Under the pieces are notes generated by a model. The model searched no databases, was not told where the DNA came from, and saw only the letters and a program-made list of their open reading frames with translations. Both the position numbers and the translations under genes were made by a program. Positions 34,640 through 43,716 of a stretch of DNA of 64,000 nt are shown here, piece after piece. Positions within the stretch are counted from its first letter, which is position 1, and each line of letters begins with the position of its first letter. This DNA comes from Chitinophaga pinensis (GTDB taxonomy: Bacteria > Bacteroidota > Bacteroidia > Flavobacteriales_D > Crocinitomicaceae): NCBI GenBank assembly GCA_945902745.1, contig CAMDNE010000001.1, positions 62,001-126,000 of the forward strand, read 5' to 3'.

Positions 34640-37618
34640 ATGCGTAATAAAGGATTTTTTTGGTTTATCACGATATTATTAACGGCTGTTTGCCTTTATC
34701 AATTATCGTTTACTTGGGTTTCTAATTCTGTTGAGAAAAAATCAGAAAAAGAAGCAAATGAAAGAGTTGCTGACTTAAAATTAAAGTCTGCTACAACTGG
34801 TGATAGTGCTTTACTTCCAAATGGAGTATACGTTAATTTTGCTGAGCCAGAAGGTGAAGAATTAGCGAAAGCGGCTTTCATCAATCAAATATTAAAAGAG
34901 AAAGCAGAAAATAAAGTATATCCAATTTTCGGATCAACTTTCGCTGAGACAAAGAAAAGAAGTTTAGCTTTTGGTCTTGACTTAGTAGGAGGGATGAGCG
35001 TTACGTTGGAAATTTCAGTTTCTGAATTAGTGAAGAACTATGCACGTAACCCACGTGATCTTCGATTCAAAAAACCATATGAAAGTGCTTTAAAAATTTA
35101 CAATTCTAAAGGTGGTGATTTCATTACGTTGTTTATCAAAGAAAACAAGCGTTTGAATAACGGAACTCCTGTTGTTCGTTTGTTAGCAATTGCAGACATT
35201 GATGGATTGAAAATGAATTCTACCGACGATGAAGTTGATTCATACTTAAGAGGAATTGCAGCATCTTCAATGGACGGTGTAGAGCAAATTATGAATAAGC
35301 GTATTAACCAATTCGGTGTTGCGCAACCAAACATCAACAAAGATGCGGTAAACAATCGTTTGTATATTGAATTACCAGGTGTTCAAGATGAGGCAACTGT
35401 TGCACAGAAAATGGTTTCTATGGCAAACTTGCAATTCTTTGAAACATATTTCCCTAGTGAGATTGGTGGACAATGGCAACAGGCAACATCACTTTCTCGT
35501 ACGAAAGAAGTTATTATTGATGATTTAGCTGTAGTAGCTGATTCAAGTGATAGTTTGAAAAAAGATAAATCATTGGAGTCATTATCATCTTTGGGTGGTT
35601 CACAAAAAGGATTATCTGATTTCGTTAAACCAGCAGGTGATTATGCACTTGGTTATGTTGCAGCAGAAAACAAAACAGCTGTTGATTTAATCTTAAATAG
35701 AAATGATATTTTGGCATTGTTCCCTGAAGATGTTAAGTTCATGTGGTCTGCAGAATTGGAGCAAGTTGCTACGAATTCAAAAGAAATGGCTTATGCGTTA
35801 TATGCTATTCGTATTCCTGAATCTGGAAAACCACGAGTTGGTGGAAAAGATGTAAAATCTGCTTCAACAGGTTATGATGAGCAATCAGGAAAAATCACTG
35901 TTGATTTGAAAATGACAGATGATGGAGCTGATAAATGGGCTGAAATGACATCTGATAACGTAAACAAAATTGTTGCGATTACAATGGATAATGTTGTTTA
36001 CAGTGCACCTCGAGTAATCAATGCTATTACAGGTGGAAGCACACAAATTTCAGGTTCATTTACAATTGACGAAGCAAAAGATCTTGCAGGTCTATTAAAT
36101 GGTGGAGCACTTCCTGCGCCATGTGTAATTAAAGAACAAACGAAAGTAGGACCAACGATTGGTTTAGAAAATTCTCGTGCTGGTTTGATCTCATTTGGTT
36201 TTGCATTCATCGCAGTTTTACTTTATATGTATTTCTACTATGGAAAAGCAGGTATTGCAGCAAACGTTGCTTTAACTGTAAACGTTGTATTTATATTCGG
36301 AAGTTTGGCTTCATTTGGAGCGGTTTTAACATTAGCTGGTATCGCTGGTATCGTTCTTACAATTGGTACCGCCGTCGATGCGAATATCTTAATCTTTGAA
36401 CGGATCAGGGAAGAACAAGCCCGAGGAGCTGATTTATTAAGTTCTGTAAATACAGGATTCAAAAAAGCGTTACCTTCAATTATCGATGCGAATGTTACTC
36501 ACTTATTAGTAGCGATCATCTTGAAAGTATTTGGAAAAGGTGAAATTGAATCTTTTGCTACAACGTTGATCATTGGTATTTTTACTTCTTTGTTCTCTGC
36601 AATTGTAATTTCGAAATTGATCTTTACAATGTGGTTAGCAAAAGGAAAAGCAATTTCTTTCCATACTAAGTTTTCAAAAGGATTATTCCAAAACTTTAAT
36701 TTTGACTGGGTTGGAAAAAGAAAGTATTTCTATATCTTTTCAATCTCTGTAACAATCATTGGTATGTTCGCAATGTTCTCTCGTGGATTGAAACAAAGTG
36801 TTGAATTTACAGGTGGTAGAACGTTTGTTGCGAAATTCGAGCAAAAAGCAGATATGAACTACATGCGTGCGAACCTTTCAAAAGTATTTGTTGAAAACGG
36901 TGAAATTGCTTCAATTGATTTAAAAACTAAATCAAATGATTACAATGTTGAAATCGTAACCAACTTCATGCGTGAAAATGACGGTGCAACTGCTGAAGTA
37001 ACGAAAAAATTAAAAGAAGGCTTAGATAAGTGTAAAGCTAAAATGGGAAGATATGAAATTGTTGAATCTAGAAGTATTTCTGCTTCTGTTTCAAAAGAAT
37101 TGTGGTCTTCATCTGCAATTGCAATTTCTCTTTCTTTACTTGCAATCTTTGCATACATCTTTATGCGTTTCGGTCACTGGCAATATTCGCTTGGTGCAAT
37201 TGTCGGATTAACACATGATGCGTTCTTCGTATTGTCTGTGTTCGCATTGTTACACGGTTATTTACCATTTAGTTTAGATGTAAATCAAGCATTCATTGCA
37301 GCTATTCTAACAGTTATCGGATACTCCATGAATGATACGGTAATTGTATTTGACCGTATTCGTGAAAATTTACGAAACAGTCATGATGATGAGCACCATT
37401 ATGATATCATCAATAAATCATTGAACAAAACATTGAGTAGAACATTTAATACATCGATGATCCTATTCGTAGTTGTCTTAATCATGTTCTTGTTTGGTGG
37501 ACCAGCAATTAAAGGATTCTTATTCGCTCTTCTTGTTGGAGTTGTAATTGGAACATATTCTTCTTTGTGTGTTGCAACACCAATCTTAATTGACTTTTCT
37601 AAGAAATTGAAAAAGTAA
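34640..37618 (+). CDS. secDF: Fused protein translocase subunit SecDF
   Basis: The 992-aa protein fuses SecD and SecF, as usual in Bacteroidota, and uses the proton gradient to complete export through SecYEG. The SecD half has LAFGLDLVGGMSVTLEI and a large periplasmic domain, then ANVALTVNVVFIFG and GTAVDANILIFERIREE. The SecF half starts near residue 690 with a second periplasmic domain and has GLTHDAFFVL, VIGYSMNDTVIVFDRIREN and SLNKTLSRTFNTS. An inserted Ser/Lys-rich stretch near residue 310 is a common linker. Its own promoter and terminator bracket it. Confidence 0.97.
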   Translation: MRNKGFFWFITILLTAVCLYQLSFTWVSNSVEKKSEKEANERVADLKLKSATTGDSALLPNGVYVNFAEPEGEELAKAAFINQILKEKAENKVYPIFGSTFAETKKRSLAFGLDLVGGMSVTLEISVSELVKNYARNPRDLRFKKPYESALKIYNSKGGDFITLFIKENKRLNNGTPVVRLLAIADIDGLKMNSTDDEVDSYLRGIAASSMDGVEQIMNKRINQFGVAQPNINKDAVNNRLYIELPGVQDEATVAQKMVSMANLQFFETYFPSEIGGQWQQATSLSRTKEVIIDDLAVVADSSDSLKKDKSLESLSSLGGSQKGLSDFVKPAGDYALGYVAAENKTAVDLILNRNDILALFPEDVKFMWSAELEQVATNSKEMAYALYAIRIPESGKPRVGGKDVKSASTGYDEQSGKITVDLKMTDDGADKWAEMTSDNVNKIVAITMDNVVYSAPRVINAITGGSTQISGSFTIDEAKDLAGLLNGGALPAPCVIKEQTKVGPTIGLENSRAGLISFGFAFIAVLLYMYFYYGKAGIAANVALTVNVVFIFGSLASFGAVLTLAGIAGIVLTIGTAVDANILIFERIREEQARGADLLSSVNTGFKKALPSIIDANVTHLLVAIILKVFGKGEIESFATTLIIGIFTSLFSAIVISKLIFTMWLAKGKAISFHTKFSKGLFQNFNFDWVGKRKYFYIFSISVTIIGMFAMFSRGLKQSVEFTGGRTFVAKFEQKADMNYMRANLSKVFVENGEIASIDLKTKSNDYNVEIVTNFMRENDGATAEVTKKLKEGLDKCKAKMGRYEIVESRSISASVSKELWSSSAIAISLSLLAIFAYIFMRFGHWQYSLGAIVGLTHDAFFVLSVFALLHGYLPFSLDVNQAFIAAILTVIGYSMNDTVIVFDRIRENLRNSHDDEHHYDIINKSLNKTLSRTFNTSMILFVVVLIMFLFGGPAIKGFLFALLVGVVIGTYSSLCVATPILIDFSKKLKK

Positions 37619-37637
37619 TTAAAAACTGAATTTTTAG

Positions 37638-37670
37638 AAGCCGACCGTCAACTGACGGTCGGCTTTTTTT
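37638..37670 (+). terminator. Strong Rho-independent terminator of secDF
   Basis: A perfect 13-bp stem AAGCCGACCGTCA/TGACGGTCGGCTT is followed by a run of T residues, 20 bases after the secDF stop. Confidence 0.92.
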
Positions 37671-37738
37671 ATGTTGAAAATTTAAATATGAACCATCAAT
37701 TACGTGCATTTCTAATAACATTGATGATATTTTGTAAA

Positions 37739-38302
37739 GTCCCTAAGGGACAAAAAAAACGCTCTGCAAATTAAAATTTGCTAGAGCTATGAAGTCCCTA
37801 CGGGACATTTGTTGTATAATGAAATCATATATATTATCACAAATGTTACTTTTGGAGAATCATTAGGGTTGAATTATTTGGGTTTCCTTTTGGATGTCTG
37901 TCCCGTTTTGGTTTTTTGGACGATGAATTAATTCGTGGGATTTTTATGTGTGCATGTCCCGTATTGTTTTTTATTGGGCGATGATTTAATCGGAAAAATT
38001 TTTATGTGTGCATATTCCGTTATGGTTTTTTTTGGACGATGAATTAATTGTTTTCATGTGAGTGCATATCCAGTTATGGTTTTTTTTGGAAGATGAATTA
38101 ATTGGTGGGATTTTTATGTGTGCATATCCCGTATTGGTTTTTTTTGGACGATGAATTAATTGGTGGAATTTTTATGCGTGCACGTCCCGTATTAGGCTTT
38201 TTGGAAGATGAATTAATTCGGGCATTCTATTTATGAATGTCCCGTAGGGACTGCATAGCTCTAGCAAATGGTTTTCCATTTGCGATAGTGTCCCTTAAGG
38301 AC
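37739..38302. repeat. REP-like palindrome island II
   Basis: It begins with a composite in plus orientation (GTCCCTAAGGGAC at 37739, inner hairpin GCAAATTAAAATTTGC, GTCCCTACGGGAC at 37794) and ends with the same composite inverted (GTCCCGTAGGGAC at 38239, inner hairpin GCAAATGGTTTTCCATTTGC, GTCCCTTAAGGAC at 38290). Between them is a tandem array of about 57-bp units. No transposase gene is present, so it would be a non-autonomous counterpart of island I. The surrounding gap 37671-38560 has no supported gene; 38303-38560 shows nothing recognisable. Confidence 0.85.
37895..38240. repeat. Tandem array, about 57-bp unit x6
   Basis: TCCC-type anchors fall at about 37901, 37957, 38015, 38069, 38127, 38185 and 38241, spaced 54-58 bases. 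Each unit reads roughly GTGCATATCCCGTATTGG, a T run, GGACGATGAATTAATT, then GTGGGATTTTTATGTGT. Several units keep GTCC and GGAC arms separated by about 15 bases, like a long-loop version of the island palindrome. Confidence 0.85.
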
Positions 38303-38560
38303 TATGCACCATGTAATTAATTGAAATTTGCAATAGACCAACCAAATTGTATCACAAAACGTCATCAAGAAAAAGAGGCATATGATTTTTTTCGTGGGGT
38401 TGGTAATGGTGATGATTATCGGAAATTGGATTTTTGGAAATGGAATGAATCCTTAATATCCAACATAAATGTAAGTTAGTTCATCATCGATTGGATATAA
38501 TGCCGATGCTGTGTGAAAGTAGTTCAAGTTTTCTGAACTATATTGAACACGTAATCGGTA

Positions 38561-39931
38561 TTAAAACCGAATGATTTCAATTTTTTCATTTTTGCGCATG
38601 AATAAATTCAAGATGGTTCTTGCGTCTCTGTCTTCCGTGGATTCCTCGATATACCGTTTCCATTTGAAAATTGGTTGATTCTGAAAGTTGAAATGAGCAA
38701 ATCCAAATCCTATAATTGCTCCTCGTTCAATTAAAACAAGGCTCTTTTCGCTTTTGTGACGTCCTTTATCAACAATATAAAAGCTGTCACCATTAAAACT
38801 TAAATCATTCAGTAGACGTTCTACTTTAGCATTGTAATCAATCGCTGATTCTTCTTGGACACATGCACCTTTGCATTTTTTGATTGAATGATGAAAACAA
38901 GCAGCTTTTGTGGGGTATAATTCACATAATTTCTGACATAAATTATATTCCTCTACCATCTTTTCTAAATGTGCAACGCCCTCTTTCTTGGATGAAAAAC
39001 TTATGAAAGGTATTTCAGTTCGTTTTGAAGTTAAGCCAAGGTGCAAGCGCAAATAACCATTATCATCCAAATAATCGAACAATCCATAAGGAAAACGACT
39101 CTTTTTTAATTGATGGTTATAGACTGGTGTATGGTGTTTTATTAATTGAGATTCTTTGAGTAAAGCAATTAATTCAGAACCTGTTAAATCATATTCAATA
39201 CGCGTAATTTCTCCACGCATTTGAATGCCTTTTTTTGTTTTGGTATTCCGTAAATGCTGGTCGACACGGTTTTTTATTTGCTTGCTTTTCCCAATATAAA
39301 TCAATTGATTGAATTCGTTATAAAATTGATAAACTCCCGTTTTACTAGGGATTTCATCCAACACCTCCAAATCTAAGTTCGGGTGCAAAATCTTTGGATT
39401 TACTTCTTGCTGAATAAAGGTTTGCAGATTCGCAGCGTCTTTTTCAATGAGCATCGTAAATAAATGAGCTGTTGCCAACGCATCACCTCCAGCTCGGTGA
39501 CGGCCAATAATTTCAATTCCCAGACTGCGTGATAATTTTCCTAAACTATATGAATCTAAACCTGGCAGGACATAGCGAGAAGCACGAACGGTGCATAAAT
39601 GGGGACGGCGAAAATCAAATCCTAACGATTTAAATTCATGCCGTAAAATGCCGTAATCAAAGCCAACATTGTGGGCAACAAAAATACATCCTTCCGTAAA
39701 TTCAATAATTTGCTTGGCAATTTCATAGAATTTTGGCTGATCTTCTACCATGCGATCACTGATTCCAGTTAAGCGCACAATGAACTCAGGGATTTTCATT
39801 TCAGGATCTACCAAACTTGAAAATTCGTCAATAATAGAAACACCGTTATGCTTATAAATAGCAATCTCGGTAATTTTGGAGGCTTTTGGACTTCCTCCAG
39901 TTGTTTCTATGTCGACAATAACGTAATCCAT
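38561..39931 (-). CDS. DnaQ-like exonuclease fused to a GIY-YIG endonuclease domain
   Basis: The 456-aa protein has an N-terminal DEDDh 3'-5' exonuclease (YVIVDIETTGG, FVAHNVGFDYGILRHEF and GRHRAGGDALAT). A UvrC/Cho-like GIY-YIG domain follows from about residue 195 (KTGVYQFYNEFNQLIYIGKS, then RVDQHL), with a cysteine-containing C-terminal region resembling the UvrC part after it (CQKLCELYPTKAACFHHSIKKCKGAC). Such fusions are widespread in Bacteroidota and are thought to act in repair. It is monocistronic. Confidence 0.92.
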   Translation of the reverse strand: MDYVIVDIETTGGSPKASKITEIAIYKHNGVSIIDEFSSLVDPEMKIPEFIVRLTGISDRMVEDQPKFYEIAKQIIEFTEGCIFVAHNVGFDYGILRHEFKSLGFDFRRPHLCTVRASRYVLPGLDSYSLGKLSRSLGIEIIGRHRAGGDALATAHLFTMLIEKDAANLQTFIQQEVNPKILHPNLDLEVLDEIPSKTGVYQFYNEFNQLIYIGKSKQIKNRVDQHLRNTKTKKGIQMRGEITRIEYDLTGSELIALLKESQLIKHHTPVYNHQLKKSRFPYGLFDYLDDNGYLRLHLGLTSKRTEIPFISFSSKKEGVAHLEKMVEEYNLCQKLCELYPTKAACFHHSIKKCKGACVQEESAIDYNAKVERLLNDLSFNGDSFYIVDKGRHKSEKSLVLIERGAIIGFGFAHFNFQNQPIFKWKRYIEESTEDRDARTILNLFMRKNEKIEIIRF

Positions 39932-40055
39932 ATTCGAGTTCTAATTTACGAATATTTCAATGTGTTGTGAACGTTTTAAAGCTTTCTTTTGAATATTGGA
40001 GAGAAACTTCTAACTTGGCATGGTCTTAGCAAATCGACCGAAAAAAAATAAACCT

Positions 40056-41231
40056 ATGAAAAAAATAACTACCCTTTTATTCTTACTGATTGGCCTTGTG
40101 TCTTTCTCTCAAAGTAATTTAACCATTTTTAATAATGGTGGACAACAATTTTATGTTATCCTGAATGGTATTAAACAAAATTCTGTACCGATGACAAACG
40201 TGTCTGTTGGTGGAATTAAAAACGGTTCTTATTCGGTAAAAATGATTTTTGCGGATGGGAAAACTGCTGATATTGATAAAAACTTCTTTATAGATGCTCC
40301 TTCAGATATTACAACACGCGTTATTTTCAAAAAAGGAATTGGTAAATTACAATTGATTGGAATGGAGCCGACTTCTGGAGTAAATACAACGCAAGGAGTG
40401 ATTATTTACCGTCCAGATAATTCAGCAGTATACAGTGACGCTGTTACAACACAAACAGTTACAACGCAACAAACTACGACTACAACTAATTCTGGAACAA
40501 CAAACGGCTCAAATGGGAATGTGACTATTAACCAAAGTGGAAATACGCAATCTGGAACAACTCAAAATGGTTCTGTCAATATGAATGGAACAACAAATAC
40601 AAACGGTCAAGCGGTTAATCAAACTGTTACAGTTACAGATCCAAATAATTCAAATGGAACAGTAGGAATGAATGTTTCAATCAATGTTTCTGATCCTCAA
40701 ATGGGTGGAGAAAATGTAAACATGTCTGTGAATATGAATGGAATGGGTACAGGATCTCAAACGAATACAACCAATACGAGTAATCAATCAAACCAAGGAA
40801 ACACGCAGTATTCACAAAACACGACTGTGACAACTACGACCACCACAACAACGTCAGGAACTCAAACAAATACAAATAATACTGCTGTCAATACAAACAA
40901 CACGAATGTGAATACTTCGACTAATGCGACTCATCCGGTTGTAACGTGCAAAAACATCATGAATGATGCAAATGCTTTTGTTCTTGAAGTAAAAGAAATT
41001 ATGATGGACGAAGACAAAAAAGATTTCATTTTATCACAATTGACAAATTTTTGTTTAACCGCTAGTCAAGCGTATAAAGTAACGGAAGCGTTAACGTTTG
41101 AAGATGAGCGTTTAATTGTCGCGAAATTTTTATACGATAGAATGATCGACAAAGACAAATCAAATTCTTTATTGCCATTGTTTAAATTTGACGATTCAAA
41201 AATGGAGTACGCAGCATATTCTAGAAAGTAA
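40056..41231 (+). CDS. DUF4476 protein with a Thr/Asn-rich linker
   Basis: An exported protein of about 391 aa. I start at the second methionine (MKKITTLLFLLIGLVSFSQ), which gives a proper signal peptide; the track adds 12 charged residues. A beta domain (about residues 20-110) resembles PEGA-like carbohydrate or wall-binding domains. A 170-residue low-complexity linker rich in Thr, Asn, Gln, Ser and Gly follows. The C-terminal 95 residues are a DUF4476 helical domain (FVLEVKEIMMDEDKKDFI ... FEDERLIVAKFLYDRMID). Function is unknown. The linker could vary in length by replication slippage. Confidence 0.85.
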   Translation: MKKITTLLFLLIGLVSFSQSNLTIFNNGGQQFYVILNGIKQNSVPMTNVSVGGIKNGSYSVKMIFADGKTADIDKNFFIDAPSDITTRVIFKKGIGKLQLIGMEPTSGVNTTQGVIIYRPDNSAVYSDAVTTQTVTTQQTTTTTNSGTTNGSNGNVTINQSGNTQSGTTQNGSVNMNGTTNTNGQAVNQTVTVTDPNNSNGTVGMNVSINVSDPQMGGENVNMSVNMNGMGTGSQTNTTNTSNQSNQGNTQYSQNTTVTTTTTTTTSGTQTNTNNTAVNTNNTNVNTSTNATHPVVTCKNIMNDANAFVLEVKEIMMDEDKKDFILSQLTNFCLTASQAYKVTEALTFEDERLIVAKFLYDRMIDKDKSNSLLPLFKFDDSKMEYAAYSRK

Positions 41232-41288
41232 ATTACGATTGACGGCATCTCGACTATCGCTCGATGTCCGCCAAAAAAAAATTAAAAA

Positions 41289-41320
41289 AAACTGGCTCAT
41301 GTTAAATGAGCCAGTTTTTT
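41289..41320. terminator. Bidirectional terminator between convergent genes
   Basis: AAACTGGCTCAT pairs with ATGAGCCAGTTT around a 5-nt loop, with A and T runs on both sides. It lies between the convergent DUF4476 and PspC genes and directly abuts the PspC stop. Confidence 0.88.
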
Positions 41321-42865
41321 TTAGTCATGATGGTTGTATTCTCCATCGTTGTTGAGCATACCATGTTCTTCGTAATATTGATCAATGATTTCTTCGTTGA
41401 AATCGTCCGAACCAAGACGGATAATTTGTCGGTTGATTTTAACTGATTTTCCTTCTGGAATTTCAATAATAATATAAACTTCTTGATCTCTTAATTTATC
41501 ACTTTTTGGAAAAGAGTAATGCGCGTTGACATTCAAAACGGTACTGTCCAATGAAACAGAATGTTTGATGTTTTTCGCTTTGGCAACAGCCGATCTATGT
41601 GTATGTGCATGTGCGCTCAAGTTTTGGCGAATGTGAAACAAACTGTCTTCCGATAAACGGTATTCAAAATGAATTCCACCTTCTTCAATGTTTTCACCTT
41701 TAATGGTGATGAAATTAAAATCATCGTCTGTTTTCACTTCAAAACTTCCCGCTTTTCTATTATTTGAATGATGCGATTGTATCACCAATTGTTCACATTG
41801 CACGCTTCCTACTAAACGTTCAATTTCACCTTCGTTTGTCATTTCTCGACCTGTTTTAAGTCCAATGAAAACGCAAATAATTGTTCCAATGAATCCAGAT
41901 AAAAACAACAAGCCTAAAGCACGTTTCGACCATTTGTTGCGAATTTTGAATACCAATTTAATTCCCAAAAGCAGTACGAAAAAGATGGCAGAGAAGCCAG
42001 CTACAAAACCACCAATCCAAGCCATGGAATTATCACTTTCATTGGATAAAACCAAGTTGCTAAAATCTGATAAAGAAAGAAAACCATTATCGCTATTAAC
42101 TGGAATAAATTGTAATCCGGCCGCACCAAAAATCAAAAGCATCACCAACCAAAATAAACCGAAAAGGATTAATCCAGTTCCAAAAAGCACAGAAATTAGG
42201 CGTCCAATTGAACTTACACGTCTATGGATCGTGTCATCATTTCTCAAGCGATTTGAAATTTTGTTTGTTTCCTTTGTCAATCGATTTCCAGCATTTTCGA
42301 CTTCTTCACGAACGCTGTCAACTGTAATTGCTTTTCCGCGCATGCGTAATTTATCGATGGTAGAATTTGCCTTTGGAACAATTACCCATAGAATGATGTA
42401 CAAGGGAAATCCAAATCCTCCGAATAAAAACAGCAAGATGAAGAGCGCGCGAATGATGACAACATCAATCTTAAAATAATTAGCTATTCCGGCGCAAACT
42501 CCCGCAATTGTTGCATTATCTACATCCCGAAACAAATGTCTGTCTTTGTTTTTCGAACCCTCAAACGTTTCTTTCGAATAGGTTGATTTTGAAGCTTCCT
42601 CTTCTTCGATGTATTGAGAAGGATCACCCAACGTTTCCAAAATTGATTTGATATCTTCAATCTCGATAACTTGTTTTTTATCGTTCAGCATAGAACTACA
42701 CAATTCTGCGATGCGCAATTCGATATCTTCAACGATTTCTTTGTTTCCTTTTTCGTTGCGCAAACCATGGTTCAAACGGTCCATGTAATCTTGCAACAAT
42801 GCATAGGCATCTTCTTCGAACAGGAAGTTCATTCCTTTGATGTGGATGGAAGTTGTCTTTTTCAT
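41321..42865 (-). CDS. PspC-domain membrane protein
   Basis: The 514-aa protein has a cytoplasmic N-terminal region (residues 1-110), a PspC domain (NATIAGVCAGIANYFKIDVVIIRALF then GFPLYIILWVIVPKA, about 112-165), more transmembrane helices, and a C-terminal extracytoplasmic beta-rich part ending in an acidic and His tail (GEYNHHD). PspC proteins respond to envelope stress. It is cotranscribed with the PadR regulator, whose stop lies one base upstream. This pairing is common in Bacteroidota. Confidence 0.9.
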   Translation of the reverse strand: MKKTTSIHIKGMNFLFEEDAYALLQDYMDRLNHGLRNEKGNKEIVEDIELRIAELCSSMLNDKKQVIEIEDIKSILETLGDPSQYIEEEEASKSTYSKETFEGSKNKDRHLFRDVDNATIAGVCAGIANYFKIDVVIIRALFILLFLFGGFGFPLYIILWVIVPKANSTIDKLRMRGKAITVDSVREEVENAGNRLTKETNKISNRLRNDDTIHRRVSSIGRLISVLFGTGLILFGLFWLVMLLIFGAAGLQFIPVNSDNGFLSLSDFSNLVLSNESDNSMAWIGGFVAGFSAIFFVLLLGIKLVFKIRNKWSKRALGLLFLSGFIGTIICVFIGLKTGREMTNEGEIERLVGSVQCEQLVIQSHHSNNRKAGSFEVKTDDDFNFITIKGENIEEGGIHFEYRLSEDSLFHIRQNLSAHAHTHRSAVAKAKNIKHSVSLDSTVLNVNAHYSFPKSDKLRDQEVYIIIEIPEGKSVKINRQIIRLGSDDFNEEIIDQYYEEHGMLNNDGEYNHHD

Positions 42866-42866
42866 T

Positions 42867-43202
42867 TTATATTGATTTGTTTTGAGTTAATTTATTTACG
42901 GCTTCGCTCAATTCGCTCCACGTAGTTTGTAATTCTTCTAAAAATGCTTTTCCCATTTTGGTTAGCACATAATATTTTCTTGGCGGACCAGAAGGTGATT
43001 CTTCCCATCGATAAGCCAAAAGCTCGTCATTTTTTAAGCGCATGAGAAGGGGATAAAGGGTTCCTTCCACAACGATTAATTTTGCATCCTTCAATTTTTC
43101 AAGTATTTCTGAAGGATAAGCTTCGTTTTTATCTAAGATGGAAAGAATACAATACTCCAAAATTCCTTTGCGCATTTGGGCTTGTGTATTCTCTAAACTC
43201 AT
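42867..43202 (-). CDS. PadR-family transcriptional regulator
   Basis: The 111-aa winged-helix regulator has the PadR layout: RKGILEYCILSILDKNEAYPSEILEKL, then VVEGTLYPLLMRLKNDELL and GPPRKYYVLTKMGKAFLEEL. It is one base from the PspC gene and probably represses this two-gene operon. Its promoter contains a palindrome CTATG-CAATA-CATAG and a further CTATGCAA half-site, consistent with autoregulation. The inducer is unknown. Confidence 0.92.
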   Translation of the reverse strand: MSLENTQAQMRKGILEYCILSILDKNEAYPSEILEKLKDAKLIVVEGTLYPLLMRLKNDELLAYRWEESPSGPPRKYYVLTKMGKAFLEELQTTWSELSEAVNKLTQNKSI

Positions 43203-43240
43203 TGTGTGTTATTTAAATTATTTATACTGACCGGTGTAAT

Positions 43241-43285
43241 TCTATGCAAAGATATATGTAAAAGATTGAACTATGCAATACATAG
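43241..43285 (-). promoter_or_regulatory. Promoter/operator of the padR-pspC operon
   Basis: The minus strand has TATCTTTG (43247-43254, -7 type) preceded by a TTG about 21 bases upstream within the palindrome CTATGCAATACATAG (43271-43285). A second CTATGCAA half-site (43242-43249) touches the -7 box. The layout would let a PadR dimer cover both promoter elements. Confidence 0.6.
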
Positions 43286-43716
43286 TACTATTATTTTATT
43301 TTTTTAACATTTGAATGAAATAAATTAGCCAAGATGAAAGAGGGTTTATTAATTTGAAAAACAACTATTTATGACCGATTATTTTCGGGTAACTGGGCTA
43401 TTTATAGTATATTTGTATTTGAACTACTTTTTGAAATAGATGAATTTTTTGTTTGGAAATTTGGAAGAGTGACACACATTTATAAGTTGGCGGAAATTTT
43501 TTCAAGGAAAAGAAGAGTTTCAGAACGCAATTAAATCATTAATTGCAATCACAGGAATTGACAGAAAAATTCTAACCCTAGATGTCAAACATTCTGATAA
43601 CTTTGTTGTTATGGGAATAGCAATAGTGATATTTCCTTTTTGAGTAGGATGTTTTTCTTATCGAAAAAAGAAATTGTTATTAATAATAAAAAAAAGTATC
43701 CTTAAAATAAGACATT
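43286..43716. other. Intergenic region with a decayed reading frame
   Basis: The plus-strand frame 43473-43643 is open without a start codon and encodes KFFQGKEEFQNAIKSLIAITG, then DRKILTLDVKHSDNFVV, which looks like real protein. It is preceded by an in-frame stop and may be the tail of a decayed gene, but I cannot name the family. Nothing else is seen. Confidence 0.3.
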
